This document shows positions 9,742-19,104 of a DNA stretch of 38,489 nt, one piece after another. A model generated the notes under the pieces. That model had not been told where the DNA came from. It was given only the letters and a program-made list of their open reading frames with translations, and made no database searches. The stretch lies in assembly GCA_029934085.1 (NCBI GenBank), contig JAOZMY010000012.1:1-38489 (forward strand), written 5' to 3'. Numbering within the stretch: the stretch's first letter is position 1; every line of letters starts with the position of its first letter. The translations under genes were made by a program, and so were the position numbers. This DNA is from a bacterium. GTDB taxonomy: Bacteria > Desulfobacterota > S145-22.

Positions 9742-10749
9742 TCAATCAATCCAAATAACGGCGTTTCCCTGGATCTTTCCTTCCTTGACCCTTGTCATAA
9801 CCTCCGGAAGGTCGTCGAATCCGAAGGTCTCGAACTTGGATTTTATCTTCTCTCTCTGAGCAATCTCCAAAAACGCCTCCCCGTCTTCCCGCGAAATGTT
9901 CGCCAGGCTAATGATGGAACGTTCCATCCAGATATGATTGTAGTCTTTGATCGTGATGGGTGTCATGGTTACGGGGGAAAGGACCAACCGCCCCCCCCAT
10001 TCCAGGTTCGACAAAACCCCCTCCACCAGATCACCGGCGGGCGGGAAAATGATGGCCGCGTCGAGCTTTTCCGGGAGTGTCTTCGAGTAATCCCCCACCC
10101 AATCCGCTCCCATCTCCCGGGCTGCCCGCTGATTCTTCTCACTGCGAGTCACCACGAAAACCTTGACGCCCTTGGCATGGGCAACCTGGAGCACGTAAGA
10201 GGCCGTGGGGCCGTAGCCGAAGAGGCCAAGGGTCTCCCCCTCCGCCACCTCCGTGAGGCGGTAGGTTCGGTACCCGGCAATCCCTGGACACATCATAGGC
10301 GCCAGAGCTTCGAAAGAGAGCTTATCTCCCAAGGCGAAGGCAAAATCCTCGTGGATGGTGGTGTATTCCGCGAATCCCCCATTCACATCCCACCCTGTGA
10401 ATTTGGCCTCTTTGCAGAGGTTCTCCCGGCCTGACCGACAGAACTTACAGACTCCACAGGCCGAGTGGAGCCATGCCACACCCGCCCGGACCCCCGGTTT
10501 GAAGCGCGAGACTCCCTCACCAACCTTGTCTATGATTCCGACGATTTCATGGCCGAGAACGAGCGGGGACTTTTTCAGGGGAAGATCCCCTTCCGCGATA
10601 TGGATATCCGTTCGGCATACCCCGCATGTAATGACCTTAATCCTAATCTCCCCGGCACCCGGCTCTGGGATCTCCAGGTTAACCTTCTCAAGAGGTTTCA
10701 TCCCGATGGGGGCCTGGTGCTTCAGGACCCACGCCTTCATCAGACCCAT
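9742..10749 (-). CDS. Zinc-dependent alcohol dehydrogenase (MDR family)
   Basis: 'CGVCRTDIHIAEGDLPLKKSPLVLGHEIVGIIDKVGEGV', 'SACGVCKFCRSGRENLC' structural Zn motif, Rossmann 'GLFGYGPTASYVLQVA'. Confidence 0.93.
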   Translation of the reverse strand: MGLMKAWVLKHQAPIGMKPLEKVNLEIPEPGAGEIRIKVITCGVCRTDIHIAEGDLPLKKSPLVLGHEIVGIIDKVGEGVSRFKPGVRAGVAWLHSACGVCKFCRSGRENLCKEAKFTGWDVNGGFAEYTTIHEDFAFALGDKLSFEALAPMMCPGIAGYRTYRLTEVAEGETLGLFGYGPTASYVLQVAHAKGVKVFVVTRSEKNQRAAREMGADWVGDYSKTLPEKLDAAIIFPPAGDLVEGVLSNLEWGGRLVLSPVTMTPITIKDYNHIWMERSIISLANISREDGEAFLEIAQREKIKSKFETFGFDDLPEVMTRVKEGKIQGNAVIWID

Positions 10750-10750
10750 G

Positions 10751-12328
10751 TCACACCACCCTTATCTTGTCATAAAACGTTTGCCGAAACTCTTCATAAT
10801 GCTCCCGATACGTCCGAACCGCATCCGGCACCATCTCCATGATATCCTCCGCCGTCATTCCGTCCTCCCCGATCGTATCGGCCGCCAGATCTCCCGCAAG
10901 GCCGTGGAGGAAGACCCCCACCTTGACCGCTTCCTCGAGGGCGAAACCCCGGCAGGCCATGGCGGCGATGGTTCCCGTCAAGACGTCCCCGGAACCGGCC
11001 GTGGCCATGCCCGGGTTCCCGGAAAGGTTGATCCAGATCCGCCCGCCAGGCGAACCGATGAGGGAATGGGCCCCTTTCAGGACAATAACGGCCTTTAGAG
11101 CCTTGGCCGTTTCTCGAAGGATCTCGATTCTGTTTCCCTGAACCTCGGCCACGCCCTTTCCCGTCAACCGGGCCATTTCTCCGGGATGGGGAGTGAGGAT
11201 CGTGGGCGCCTTCCGTTGTTTCAGAACCTCCGGCTCTTTTGCTACCGCCGTGATCCCGTCCCCGTCCAGGAGTAACGGGACGGGTATCTCCTTTGCGAGC
11301 TCCCGCACGAGTTCCTGGGTCTGCTCGTTCAAGGAAAGACCGGGGCCCATGACGACCATGTCCATCTGTGGACAGAGAGACCTCAACCCCTCCATGTTTT
11401 TCATGGAGACGCTTCCCGTATCGGTCTCCCATAACGGGTAGAGAACCAGCTCGCGCGAGCGGCTCCCCAAGTAGGGTGCCACCCCTTTGGGTGCGGCCAG
11501 GTAGGACAATCCCCCGCCCGCCTTGAGGAACGAGAGGGCGGAAAACTGGGGAGCCCCCAGGTAGGCTTGCGCCCCCGCGATGAACAGAACTTTTCCAAAA
11601 CTTCCCTTGTGGGCCTCGGGGTCCCGCGGAGGAATTGAAGCGGGAATTCCCGTTTCAACGCGAACCTCATCATTCTCATAGATATCGGGAGGGAAAGAGA
11701 TATGGGTGACGTAAAGTTTTCCCCCGTGTTCGAAGCCGGGATAGAGGAGATTTCCCCGTTTCGGCAACCCGAAGGTGGCCGTGGCATCGGCTCGAACAGC
11801 AGTCCCCATAATCTCACCCGTATCACCATTGATTCCGGAAGGGATGTCCACGCTGAAAACGGTTTTTCCGGAGCGATTAATGGCCTGAACCACATCTTTG
11901 TAGAGGCCTTCGACTGGCCGCGACAGACCCGTCCCCAGCATGGCATCGATGACGGCGTCGCAATGAGCGAGGGCGTAGGCGGCCTGATCCATCTTGGTAA
12001 GCCGCTTCATGGGGAGGGAAAGCCCCTTGACGATCTCATAATTTTTCCTGGCCGATCCCTTGTACTTTTCAGGGTCTCCCAGGAGAAATACGTTGACCTT
12101 CGCCCCGTTCGAGTGAAGCTTGCGCGTCACTACCAGACCGTCTCCCCCGTTGTTTCCAAGCCCGCAAAAGACTGTGAACCTCTTACCTATCAATGAAGGG
12201 AACACCTCGAGGATCATAAAGTAGACTGCGTGACCAGCGTTCTCCATGAGGAGATCCTCAAAAATCCCGTAGCGCTCAATCGCCTGGCGATCCATTGCGC
12301 GCATCTGCGCCACACTGCTAACCTTCAT
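10751..12328 (-). CDS. nnr: Bifunctional NAD(P)H-hydrate epimerase / ADP-dependent NAD(P)H-hydrate dehydratase
   Basis: N-terminal YjeF domain 'FCGLGNNGGDGLVVTRKL' and C-terminal carbohydrate-kinase-like 'GNPGMATAGSGDVLTGTIAAMA'. Confidence 0.93.
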   Translation of the reverse strand: MKVSSVAQMRAMDRQAIERYGIFEDLLMENAGHAVYFMILEVFPSLIGKRFTVFCGLGNNGGDGLVVTRKLHSNGAKVNVFLLGDPEKYKGSARKNYEIVKGLSLPMKRLTKMDQAAYALAHCDAVIDAMLGTGLSRPVEGLYKDVVQAINRSGKTVFSVDIPSGINGDTGEIMGTAVRADATATFGLPKRGNLLYPGFEHGGKLYVTHISFPPDIYENDEVRVETGIPASIPPRDPEAHKGSFGKVLFIAGAQAYLGAPQFSALSFLKAGGGLSYLAAPKGVAPYLGSRSRELVLYPLWETDTGSVSMKNMEGLRSLCPQMDMVVMGPGLSLNEQTQELVRELAKEIPVPLLLDGDGITAVAKEPEVLKQRKAPTILTPHPGEMARLTGKGVAEVQGNRIEILRETAKALKAVIVLKGAHSLIGSPGGRIWINLSGNPGMATAGSGDVLTGTIAAMACRGFALEEAVKVGVFLHGLAGDLAADTIGEDGMTAEDIMEMVPDAVRTYREHYEEFRQTFYDKIRVV

Positions 12329-12409
12329 CTTATCCCTCCGTCAAAAAACTAATTCATCATAACCCACTGGAAAAACGGTGTAAATATTCTACCTATTCCA
12401 CCTAACGCT

Positions 12410-13354
12410 TTATGGCTTATCCTTTCTTTCACCCCTGGGGTTCGCGTTTACTCTGTGATGCCGTTTGTGCCCCTCTCTACGTTGCCAGCGTCGGTGGACC
12501 CAAAACCACTGAGTCGGATCCTTGCGAATTTCCTCTTCCAGAAAATGGTGAAATCGTTGCGTATTCACGACAATGTCGTGTTTCAAATCTCCGGTCCGGG
12601 TGATCTCAAAGGCAGGATGCGCCGTGATGTGATGAACATCGCCCTCGCGACGATGGGAAACCGGAATCACCGCCGCCCCGGTCTTGAGAGCAAAAAAGGC
12701 GGGGGTTTGCAGCGTCGGCGCGGGATGCCCAAAGAAATCGATCATCACCGCGTCACGCATGCGAGCCCTTTGGTCTGCCAGAATCCCCACCATCTTGTTT
12801 TCCCTAAGAAGGCGCAACAGGGCCTTCGCCGCCCCGACACTCGAAACGATCTCCACCCCGAAATATTCCCGGATCCCACTGATCCAACGATCCAAATAGG
12901 GATTTCGCAGCGGTTTTCCCACCGCGTAGAGGGGCTGTTTCAGAAGAAGCGGCAATGTCACCATCACCTCCCAGTTTCCCAGGTGCGCCAGGAAAAAGAT
13001 GATTCCCTTCCCCCGTTCCAAGGCCTCCATCACTGGTTTTTTCCCATGAAACTTGACGGTTTTGGCCAGGGTGTTGCGTCGAATCTTGGGAATCCGGCAG
13101 AAGACGACAAAGTTTTTAGCGAGATTAACAAAGTTTTGCCGGGCGATGGCCCGCCGCTCTTTTTCCGTATAGGTGTCTCCAAAGGCGAGCTTCAGGTTGT
13201 TGAGGGCGATCCTACGATGTTTGAAATCCAGCAGGTAGGCAAGATTCCCTAAAAAGACCCCAATCCCCCTTGCCACCCTCTCAGGGAGGATCTGGAAAAA
13301 TACCGAAATCGATTTGGCGATGAGATAAACAAGATAGTTGATAACTTTCTTCAA
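12410..13354 (-). CDS. Lysophospholipid / lipid A acyltransferase (LpxL/HtrB family)
   Basis: 'FLAHLGNWEVMVTLPLLLKQPLYAVGKPLRNPYLDRWI' HX(4)E-type motif; 'ADQRARMRDAVMIDFFGHPAPT'; 'TQWFWVHRRWQRR'. Confidence 0.88.
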   Translation of the reverse strand: MKKVINYLVYLIAKSISVFFQILPERVARGIGVFLGNLAYLLDFKHRRIALNNLKLAFGDTYTEKERRAIARQNFVNLAKNFVVFCRIPKIRRNTLAKTVKFHGKKPVMEALERGKGIIFFLAHLGNWEVMVTLPLLLKQPLYAVGKPLRNPYLDRWISGIREYFGVEIVSSVGAAKALLRLLRENKMVGILADQRARMRDAVMIDFFGHPAPTLQTPAFFALKTGAAVIPVSHRREGDVHHITAHPAFEITRTGDLKHDIVVNTQRFHHFLEEEIRKDPTQWFWVHRRWQRREGHKRHHRVNANPRGERKDKP

Positions 13355-13542
13355 GCTTTGGAATCCCCAGTATCAGTAAGCGGAATCGCCTCATCGATCA
13401 ACATGATAGGAATGTCATCCTCAATCCGGTACATCAACTGACAAGCCTCACAAATCAATCCATCCCCACTTTCATTCAGATGGATCTCCCCCTTGCACTT
13501 TGGACATACCAAAATTTCCAACAATTCCTCAGATATCGCCAT
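13351..13542 (-). CDS. Trm112-family (UPF0434-type) small Zn protein
   Basis: 63 aa: MAISEELLEILVCPKCKGEIHLNESGDGLICEACQLMYRIEDDIPIMLIDEA. Confidence 0.9.
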   Translation of the reverse strand: MAISEELLEILVCPKCKGEIHLNESGDGLICEACQLMYRIEDDIPIMLIDEAIPLTDTGDSKA

Positions 13543-13545
13543 GGT

Positions 13546-14124
13546 TTACTCCTTTTTCTCCGCAACGATGCGCCGTGCGGCGTCTTTTAAATCTTTTGCA
13601 ACAAAAACGGGAGAATATCGCCATGTATGCCGGCGATAAAGCCATTCTCCCTTTCCATATCCCGTCTCAACCAAAACAGGACGCACACCGGCACGTCCCG
13701 CCGTCTCCATGTCAATACCCCGATCCCCTATCAAGTAGGAAGACTTAAGATCGATAGAAAAATCACACGACGCCCTTTCCAGCATACCCGGCGCCGGCTT
13801 ACGGTTGGGGCACCGACAACGATAGGCCTCGATGACCGCCTGTTCGTGATGGGGGCAATAATAGACCCCATCCAGCTTTGCTCCTCCCCTCGCAAGGACT
13901 TCCTCCATCCGTCGATGAAGTGCCATCACCAATTCCTCTGGGAAAACACCCAATCCTACTCCGGGCTGGTTCGTCACGACGAGACATAAGAACCCTGCTC
14001 CCTTTAAAATTTTGATCCCTTCCACAACACCCGGAAGAATTCGAAATCGCGTTTCGTGGTTGACAAATCCAACCTCTTCATTGATCACTCCATCACGATC
14101 GAGAAAAACTGCGGGACGCAGCAT
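13546..14124 (-). CDS. gmhB: D-glycero-D-manno-heptose-1,7-bisphosphate 7-phosphatase (HAD)
   Basis: 'AVFLDRDGVINEE', 'VVTNQPGVGLGVFPEE', 'CPHHEQAVIEAYRCRCPNRKPAPGML', 'YLIGDRGIDMETAGRAGV'. Confidence 0.9.
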   Translation of the reverse strand: MLRPAVFLDRDGVINEEVGFVNHETRFRILPGVVEGIKILKGAGFLCLVVTNQPGVGLGVFPEELVMALHRRMEEVLARGGAKLDGVYYCPHHEQAVIEAYRCRCPNRKPAPGMLERASCDFSIDLKSSYLIGDRGIDMETAGRAGVRPVLVETGYGKGEWLYRRHTWRYSPVFVAKDLKDAARRIVAEKKE

Positions 14125-14227
14125 GTTATCTCATTCCCACTATTTTGTTCTTTTCCATAGCGTCTCTCGTCCGTTAATCGAAAGGTTATTTAACACATAG
14201 AGAAAATTTCAGGAAGGACTTGTTTTT

Positions 14228-15184
14228 TCACGAATGAACGGCCTTCTCAATCTGCGGAGATTGCCGGAATCTGCTAAACGATCCATCTTTTTTCTCCACG
14301 TCCAGAAGGTCCAGGAAGGCCTTGGCTGCGTAGGAAAAGTGTGCCTTTCTTCGGAACACGATATCAATGCTTAACTTCGGGTTTCCCTCCTTGATAGGAA
14401 TCACGATAAGCCTGTTTTCCCGGATATCGTCCGAAACAGCAGCCCTGATGAAAAAAGAAAGTCCATATCCTTGGATCACGAGGTCTTTGATAAAGGCCAG
14501 GCTCCCCGACTCGATTCTAACGGAGGGAGTAACGTTGTAGGCATTACAGAAATCCGTAATCACATAACGGATGCTCGATCCCATCTCCCTGAATATGAGG
14601 GGATATTCGGGAAGCTGACGGATAGAGATACCCTTGACGCTCTTCTCGATCTCGGGATAGGTGGGGGATGACACCAGACAAAGCTCCTGCTCCATTAACG
14701 GCATCCATCTGATGCCATTCGGATAAGGTAAACGGCCCAGAATCCCCAACTCGTTCTGTCCGTCCGAAACCGTCCGAAGGATATCCACCGAGCTCCCCTC
14801 GTAAAGGATAATCCGAATCTCCGGATAAAACTTCTGGTAACTGGCGATCAGATCCGGCATGAAATGGTGGGCGAAGGTCGCCGTGGTTCCGATTCTCAGG
14901 GTCCCGTATTTGAGGTGTTTCAGGTCGTTGAGCGTCTGAACCATCTGAGAGGTCAGCCCGAAGATTTTTTCCGCATATTCGTAGAGGATCTCCCCCGCGT
15001 CTGTCAGAACCAGTTGCCGGCCAACCTTGTCGAAGAGTCGGATTCCATAGAATTTCTCCAAGGACTTGATCTGAAGGCTCACGGCGGGTTGTGTCACATT
15101 CAGCAACTGGGCTGCCGTTGTAAAATTGCGATATTTCGCGGCGAGATAAAAGACTTTCAACTGGTTGAGATTAAAACGAATCAT
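14228..15184 (-). CDS. LysR-family transcriptional regulator, divergent from the phenol-type cluster
   Basis: N-terminal wHTH 'NLNQLKVFYLAAKYRNFTTAAQLLNVTQPAVSLQIKSLEKFYGIRLFDKVGRQLVLTDAG'. Confidence 0.95.
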   Translation of the reverse strand: MIRFNLNQLKVFYLAAKYRNFTTAAQLLNVTQPAVSLQIKSLEKFYGIRLFDKVGRQLVLTDAGEILYEYAEKIFGLTSQMVQTLNDLKHLKYGTLRIGTTATFAHHFMPDLIASYQKFYPEIRIILYEGSSVDILRTVSDGQNELGILGRLPYPNGIRWMPLMEQELCLVSSPTYPEIEKSVKGISIRQLPEYPLIFREMGSSIRYVITDFCNAYNVTPSVRIESGSLAFIKDLVIQGYGLSFFIRAAVSDDIRENRLIVIPIKEGNPKLSIDIVFRRKAHFSYAAKAFLDLLDVEKKDGSFSRFRQSPQIEKAVHS

Positions 15185-15239
15185 CCGGTCAACCTACTTT
15201 GCCCTTGCAAAAACACTCATTTCATCATAAATTTAATTT

Positions 15240-15268
15240 ATTATACTATAAGTTTTTTTGTATTGCAA
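15240..15268 (-). promoter_or_regulatory. Sigma70-like promoter for the LysR gene: TTGCAA-N17-TATAAT on minus strand
   Basis: On the minus strand: TTGCAA tacaaaaaaacttatag TATAAT, about 50 nt before the LysR ATG. Confidence 0.65.
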
Positions 15269-15294
15269 CGCAAGACGTCTTTCCCCGCAAGTTC

Positions 15295-15335
15295 TTGACT
15301 TACTCTATGCACAAGAAGTATCCTGAGGTATAGAG
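15295..15335 (+). promoter_or_regulatory. Possible promoter TTGACT-N18-TATCCT overlapping an inverted repeat CTCTAT...ATAGAG, upstream of the CoA ligase
   Basis: TTGACT at 15295-15300, TATCCT at 15319-15324; CTCTAT 15303-15308 and ATAGAG 15330-15335. Confidence 0.4.
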
Positions 15336-15395
15336 AATGACCTGAAACAAAGGGCAGGCAATCATTCTACCCTTCAATTTTAAAGTGGAGTTGTC

Positions 15396-16736
15396 ATGGA
15401 ATCCTCACAAATCTACTGGAATCCCTTTCTCGAAGCCCTTCCGCGGGAGCACCTCGAGTCCCTGCAACTGAAAAAGTTCCGGCGGATTTTCAAATGGGCC
15501 TACGATCACTCGAAATTCCACCGCCGTCTCTACGACGAGGCAGGAATCACCCCCGAAGATATCCGAAACTTCGAGGACATCCGTCATGTCCCCAAGGTAG
15601 AAAAGTCGATGATGCGGGATATCCAGCTCAAGGATCCCTTCCCTTACGGGGACGCCCTCTGCGTGCCGCTGGAGGAGGTCACGGAGTTCCGCCAGACGAG
15701 CGGCACCACGGGACAGCCCGTCTATCAGCCCGACACCTGGCAGGACTGGGAGTGGTGGGCGGAGGCATGGTCTTACATCCTCTACGCCCAGGGGTACCGA
15801 AAGACCGACCGGGTCTTCATTCCCTTCGGCTACAATATCTTCGTCGCCTTCTGGGCAGGTCACTACGCTTGCGAAAAGATCGGCTCCGAGGTCGTCCCCG
15901 GCGGCGTGCTGAACACGGAGGCAAGGATTTTAAAGATGCAGGAGCTTCGAGCCACCGCCTTCATGGCGACTCCTACTTATGTCCTTGGCATGGCGGACAC
16001 GGCCAAGCGGAAACTGGGGATCGATCCGGCTAAAGATCTCCATGTCCAAAGAATCACCTGCGCCGGAGAACCCGGAGCCAGCATTCCCACCACGAAGCGG
16101 CGGATGGAAGAAGCGTGGGGCGCCAAGGTCTACGATCATATCGGGGCCACGGAGATCGGGGCCTGGAGCTACGAGTGCCTGGAACAGCCCGGAGGGCTCC
16201 ACGTCAACGAGGCCCTCTTCCTCGTGGAGATTGAAGACATCGAGACGGGAGAGATCATCACCGAACCGGAACGCCCTGGGAAGATGGTCATCACCGCCTT
16301 CGATCGGATTGCTCAGCCATGTGTCCGTTTCGATTCCAAAGACGTCATCCAGTGGGCAAAGGATCCCTGTGACTGCGGCCGAACCTTTCGGCTCATCAAA
16401 GGCGGTGTCATCGGTCGGGCCGACGACATCACCAAGGTCAAAGGTGTCCTGCTCGCACCCACGGCCATCGAAGAGGTGGTTCGGGGCATCCCGGAACTGG
16501 GAAATGACTACGAGGTTATTGTCTCCAAACGGGGAGACGTGGATGAAATCACGCTCAAGATCGAAATCCTCGAGGAGGCACGTAGCCGGAAAGACGAGGT
16601 CCTCGCCAAACTGAAGGATCAGCTTCGTTTGAAGACGAATCTCGGTTACAAAATCGAAGTTCATCCCTATGGGAGCCTGCCGAGATATGAAGTCAAGGCA
16701 AATCGGTTCAAAGACATGAGAAAGAAGGGACATTAA
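15396..16736 (+). CDS. Phenylacetate-CoA ligase (PaaK)-family aryl-CoA ligase
   Basis: 'RQTSGTTGQPVYQPDTWQDWEWWAE', 'YDHIGATEIGAWSYECLEQPGGLHVNE', 'IKGGVIGRADDITKVKGVLLAPTAIEEVV'. Confidence 0.92.
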   Translation: MESSQIYWNPFLEALPREHLESLQLKKFRRIFKWAYDHSKFHRRLYDEAGITPEDIRNFEDIRHVPKVEKSMMRDIQLKDPFPYGDALCVPLEEVTEFRQTSGTTGQPVYQPDTWQDWEWWAEAWSYILYAQGYRKTDRVFIPFGYNIFVAFWAGHYACEKIGSEVVPGGVLNTEARILKMQELRATAFMATPTYVLGMADTAKRKLGIDPAKDLHVQRITCAGEPGASIPTTKRRMEEAWGAKVYDHIGATEIGAWSYECLEQPGGLHVNEALFLVEIEDIETGEIITEPERPGKMVITAFDRIAQPCVRFDSKDVIQWAKDPCDCGRTFRLIKGGVIGRADDITKVKGVLLAPTAIEEVVRGIPELGNDYEVIVSKRGDVDEITLKIEILEEARSRKDEVLAKLKDQLRLKTNLGYKIEVHPYGSLPRYEVKANRFKDMRKKGH

Positions 16737-16737
16737 G

Positions 16738-16926
16738 ATGGCTGGTAACATAAAGAAACAACTCGAAGAGATCCATGAACAGATTGAAAAGATTTCGAAA
16801 GCGGCCGAACGCCTGAAGGAGATCTCTGGAGGCATTCAGGCCATCGACCGAAACGTTGCTCGGATCCAGGCCAGCACGAAGATGTTAGAGATCAATGTCT
16901 CCGACCTTTTGAAGATCCTTTCTTGA
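16738..16926 (+). CDS. 62-aa coiled-coil microprotein of unknown function
   Basis: ATG is 1 nt after the ligase stop: MAGNIKKQLEEIHEQIEKISKAAERLKEISGGIQAIDRNVARIQASTKMLEINVSDLLKILS. Confidence 0.7.
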   Translation: MAGNIKKQLEEIHEQIEKISKAAERLKEISGGIQAIDRNVARIQASTKMLEINVSDLLKILS

Positions 16927-17082
16927 TTTTCCACTCCGTGTTGAATCATAAAGGATCACCTCCCGCGGTTGCTACTCCATGATTCACAGGAACCTCCACT
17001 TTTAAGTCGTGGCTTTTCACCTTGCCTTTCATTTTTATAAACATTGTTTGAATTCAGGGCTTATTACATACCCAGCTCTACT

Positions 17083-17147
17083 ATTAGATTTTCTAATGTT
17101 AGTATAAATTTATTTATGTTGCGACTTCACAGACGTCATTGTAAAGT
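17083..17147 (+). promoter_or_regulatory. Promoter A: conserved 40-bp element (17083-17122) ending in -35 TTGCGA, N17, -10 TAAAGT
   Basis: ATTAGATTTTCTAATGTTAGTATAAATTTATTTATGTTGC; 32/40 identical without gaps to 20218-20257. -35 at 17119-17124, -10 at 17142-17147. Confidence 0.65.
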
Positions 17148-17251
17148 CTATAAACCAAAAAGAATCCCTTTGGACTAAATATATAGAGGAAGGAGGTGAA
17201 TTTTCATCTAAAAAACGGGATTTTAAAACAACCTTTATGAAGGAGGTTATT

Positions 17252-19087
17252 ATGGCAGGAAAATTCCCCAACCCCCACGAGATTGAAACTATTCCCGGTA
17301 CTGAAGGCTGGGAGCGCATGTATCCCTACTTTTATAGATGGACCACAAAGGATAAAGAACGGGAAGAATATGAAAACAACATGTTCTGGTTCTATGACGG
17401 GCTCCACTACCCGGAACCCATGTATCCCTTCGATATCATCTGGGATGAGGCATGGTTTCTCGCCCTCTCACAAAACAACACCCGGGTCTTCATCGTTCCC
17501 CCCGCTTTAGGGGTCGATCACCGACTCATCAACGGATACATCTATATCTCCCCGGTGCCCGTCCCGGATCCCAACGAGATTCCGAAACGCGCCGAGATCT
17601 TCATGAAACGGGCGGGTTATTATTACCAGCACTGGGACGAACTCTATGAAAAATGGAAAACCAAGATGGTGGACGTCATCCGCCAACTGGAGGCCATCGA
17701 ATTCAAAGAGCTTCCCGAAATGGAAGACGAGTCCCTCGTTTTCGACGGGGTGGGAAAGACCAGTGGGTACGAGCTCCTGAAAAAATACGATGAACTCATC
17801 GATCTGGGTATCCTCACGTGGCAGTACCATTTCGAGTTTCTGAATCTGGGATACGCCGCCTACGTAGTCTTCCTCGATTTCTGCCAGAAAACCTTCCCCG
17901 GCATTTCTCTCCAGCGGGTCACCCAGATGGTATCCGGAATCGACGTCATCATGTACCGTCCCGACGACGAACTGAAAAAACTTGCCAAACTCGCCGTGGA
18001 ACTGGGCGTGGACGGGGAAGTCCTGGCCAGCACGGATGTCGATGCCTTGCTGGAATCCCTTAAACAATCGGAAAATGGCAAGAAATGGGTGGATGCATTT
18101 GAAGAGGCACGGGATCCCTGGTTCTACATCTCTTCCGGAACGGGATGGTATCACCATGACCGCTGCTGGAACGACAATTTGAACGTGCCCATCGACTCCA
18201 TCAAGATTTATATCGAGAAGGTAAAGAAAGGTGAGAACCTGGATCGCCCCCTGGATAAGATCCGCGAGGAACGCGACCGGATCACGGAAGAGTATCGCGG
18301 CCTTCTGGAGACCGATGAAGACCGCCAGCAGTTCGACATGCTCCTCGGTACCTCCCGGACCGTGTTCCCCTATGTGGAAAATCATCTCTTCTACGTGGAA
18401 CACTGGTTCCACTCCATTTTCTGGAACAGGATGCGTCAGGTCGGGGCTTTGCTGAAAAATCACAACTTCATCGGGGATGTGGAAGACATCTGGTATCTCA
18501 GCCGGCACGAGATCAAACAGGCCCTTTGGGACATCGTGACGGCATGGGCAACCGGCACCAAGCCCTACGGCCCTCTCTACTGGCCGGAAGAGGTCGAGTG
18601 GCGGAAAGGCGTGCTCCAGAAGTTCCGTGAATGGACACCCCCGCCTGCCGTTGGAACCGCGCCCGAGAAGATTGAAGAGCCCTTCACCATCGTCCTTTGG
18701 GGAATCACCAACGATACCATGGAATCCTGGGCGAAGGCGAAAGAGGTCGAAAACCTCACCGACCTCACCGAACTTCAAGGTTTCGCCGGGTCTTCAGGTA
18801 AGGTTGAGGGACTCGCGCGGGTCTGCCGCAGCGTGGATGAAATCAATGAGATCCAAGACGGCGAGATCCTTGTATGCCCCACCACATCACCATCATGGGC
18901 ACCCGCCTTCTCCAAGATCCAGGCAGCCGTCACCGATGTCGGCGGGATCATGTGTCACGCCGCCATCGTCTGCCGTGAATACGGCATGCCGGCGGTCGTG
19001 GGAACGGGTGTCGCCACCTCGGCCATCAAGACGGGAGACAAGATCATCGTCGATGGAAACACGGGCAAAATCGAAATTCTGCGCTGA
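17252..19087 (+). CDS. Phenylphosphate synthase large-subunit-like protein (PEP-synthase-type phosphohistidine domain at C-terminus)
   Basis: Re-called start ATG 17252 (RBS aaggagg). 611 aa; C-terminal 'ILVCPTTSPSWAPAFSKIQAAVTDVGGIMCHAAIVCREYGMPAVVGTGVATSAIKTGDKIIVDGNTGKIEI'. The His codon at 18956-18958 is residue 569. Confidence 0.85.
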   Translation: MAGKFPNPHEIETIPGTEGWERMYPYFYRWTTKDKEREEYENNMFWFYDGLHYPEPMYPFDIIWDEAWFLALSQNNTRVFIVPPALGVDHRLINGYIYISPVPVPDPNEIPKRAEIFMKRAGYYYQHWDELYEKWKTKMVDVIRQLEAIEFKELPEMEDESLVFDGVGKTSGYELLKKYDELIDLGILTWQYHFEFLNLGYAAYVVFLDFCQKTFPGISLQRVTQMVSGIDVIMYRPDDELKKLAKLAVELGVDGEVLASTDVDALLESLKQSENGKKWVDAFEEARDPWFYISSGTGWYHHDRCWNDNLNVPIDSIKIYIEKVKKGENLDRPLDKIREERDRITEEYRGLLETDEDRQQFDMLLGTSRTVFPYVENHLFYVEHWFHSIFWNRMRQVGALLKNHNFIGDVEDIWYLSRHEIKQALWDIVTAWATGTKPYGPLYWPEEVEWRKGVLQKFREWTPPPAVGTAPEKIEEPFTIVLWGITNDTMESWAKAKEVENLTDLTELQGFAGSSGKVEGLARVCRSVDEINEIQDGEILVCPTTSPSWAPAFSKIQAAVTDVGGIMCHAAIVCREYGMPAVVGTGVATSAIKTGDKIIVDGNTGKIEILR

Positions 19088-19104
19088 TCGGAGGAACTTC
19101 AGCT

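Noticed and set aside
15930-16835. 301-aa minus-strand ORF opposite the PaaK-type ligase
   Set aside because: Shadow ORF without recognisable domain.
17007-17028. Possible sigma54 promoter 'TGGCTTTTCACCTTGC' upstream of the synthase gene
   Set aside because: GG-to-GC spacing is 11 nt rather than the required 10, so the -24/-12 geometry fails.
17507-18778. 423-aa minus-strand ORF opposite the synthase large subunit
   Set aside because: Shadow ORF; the sense strand has clear homology and an RBS.
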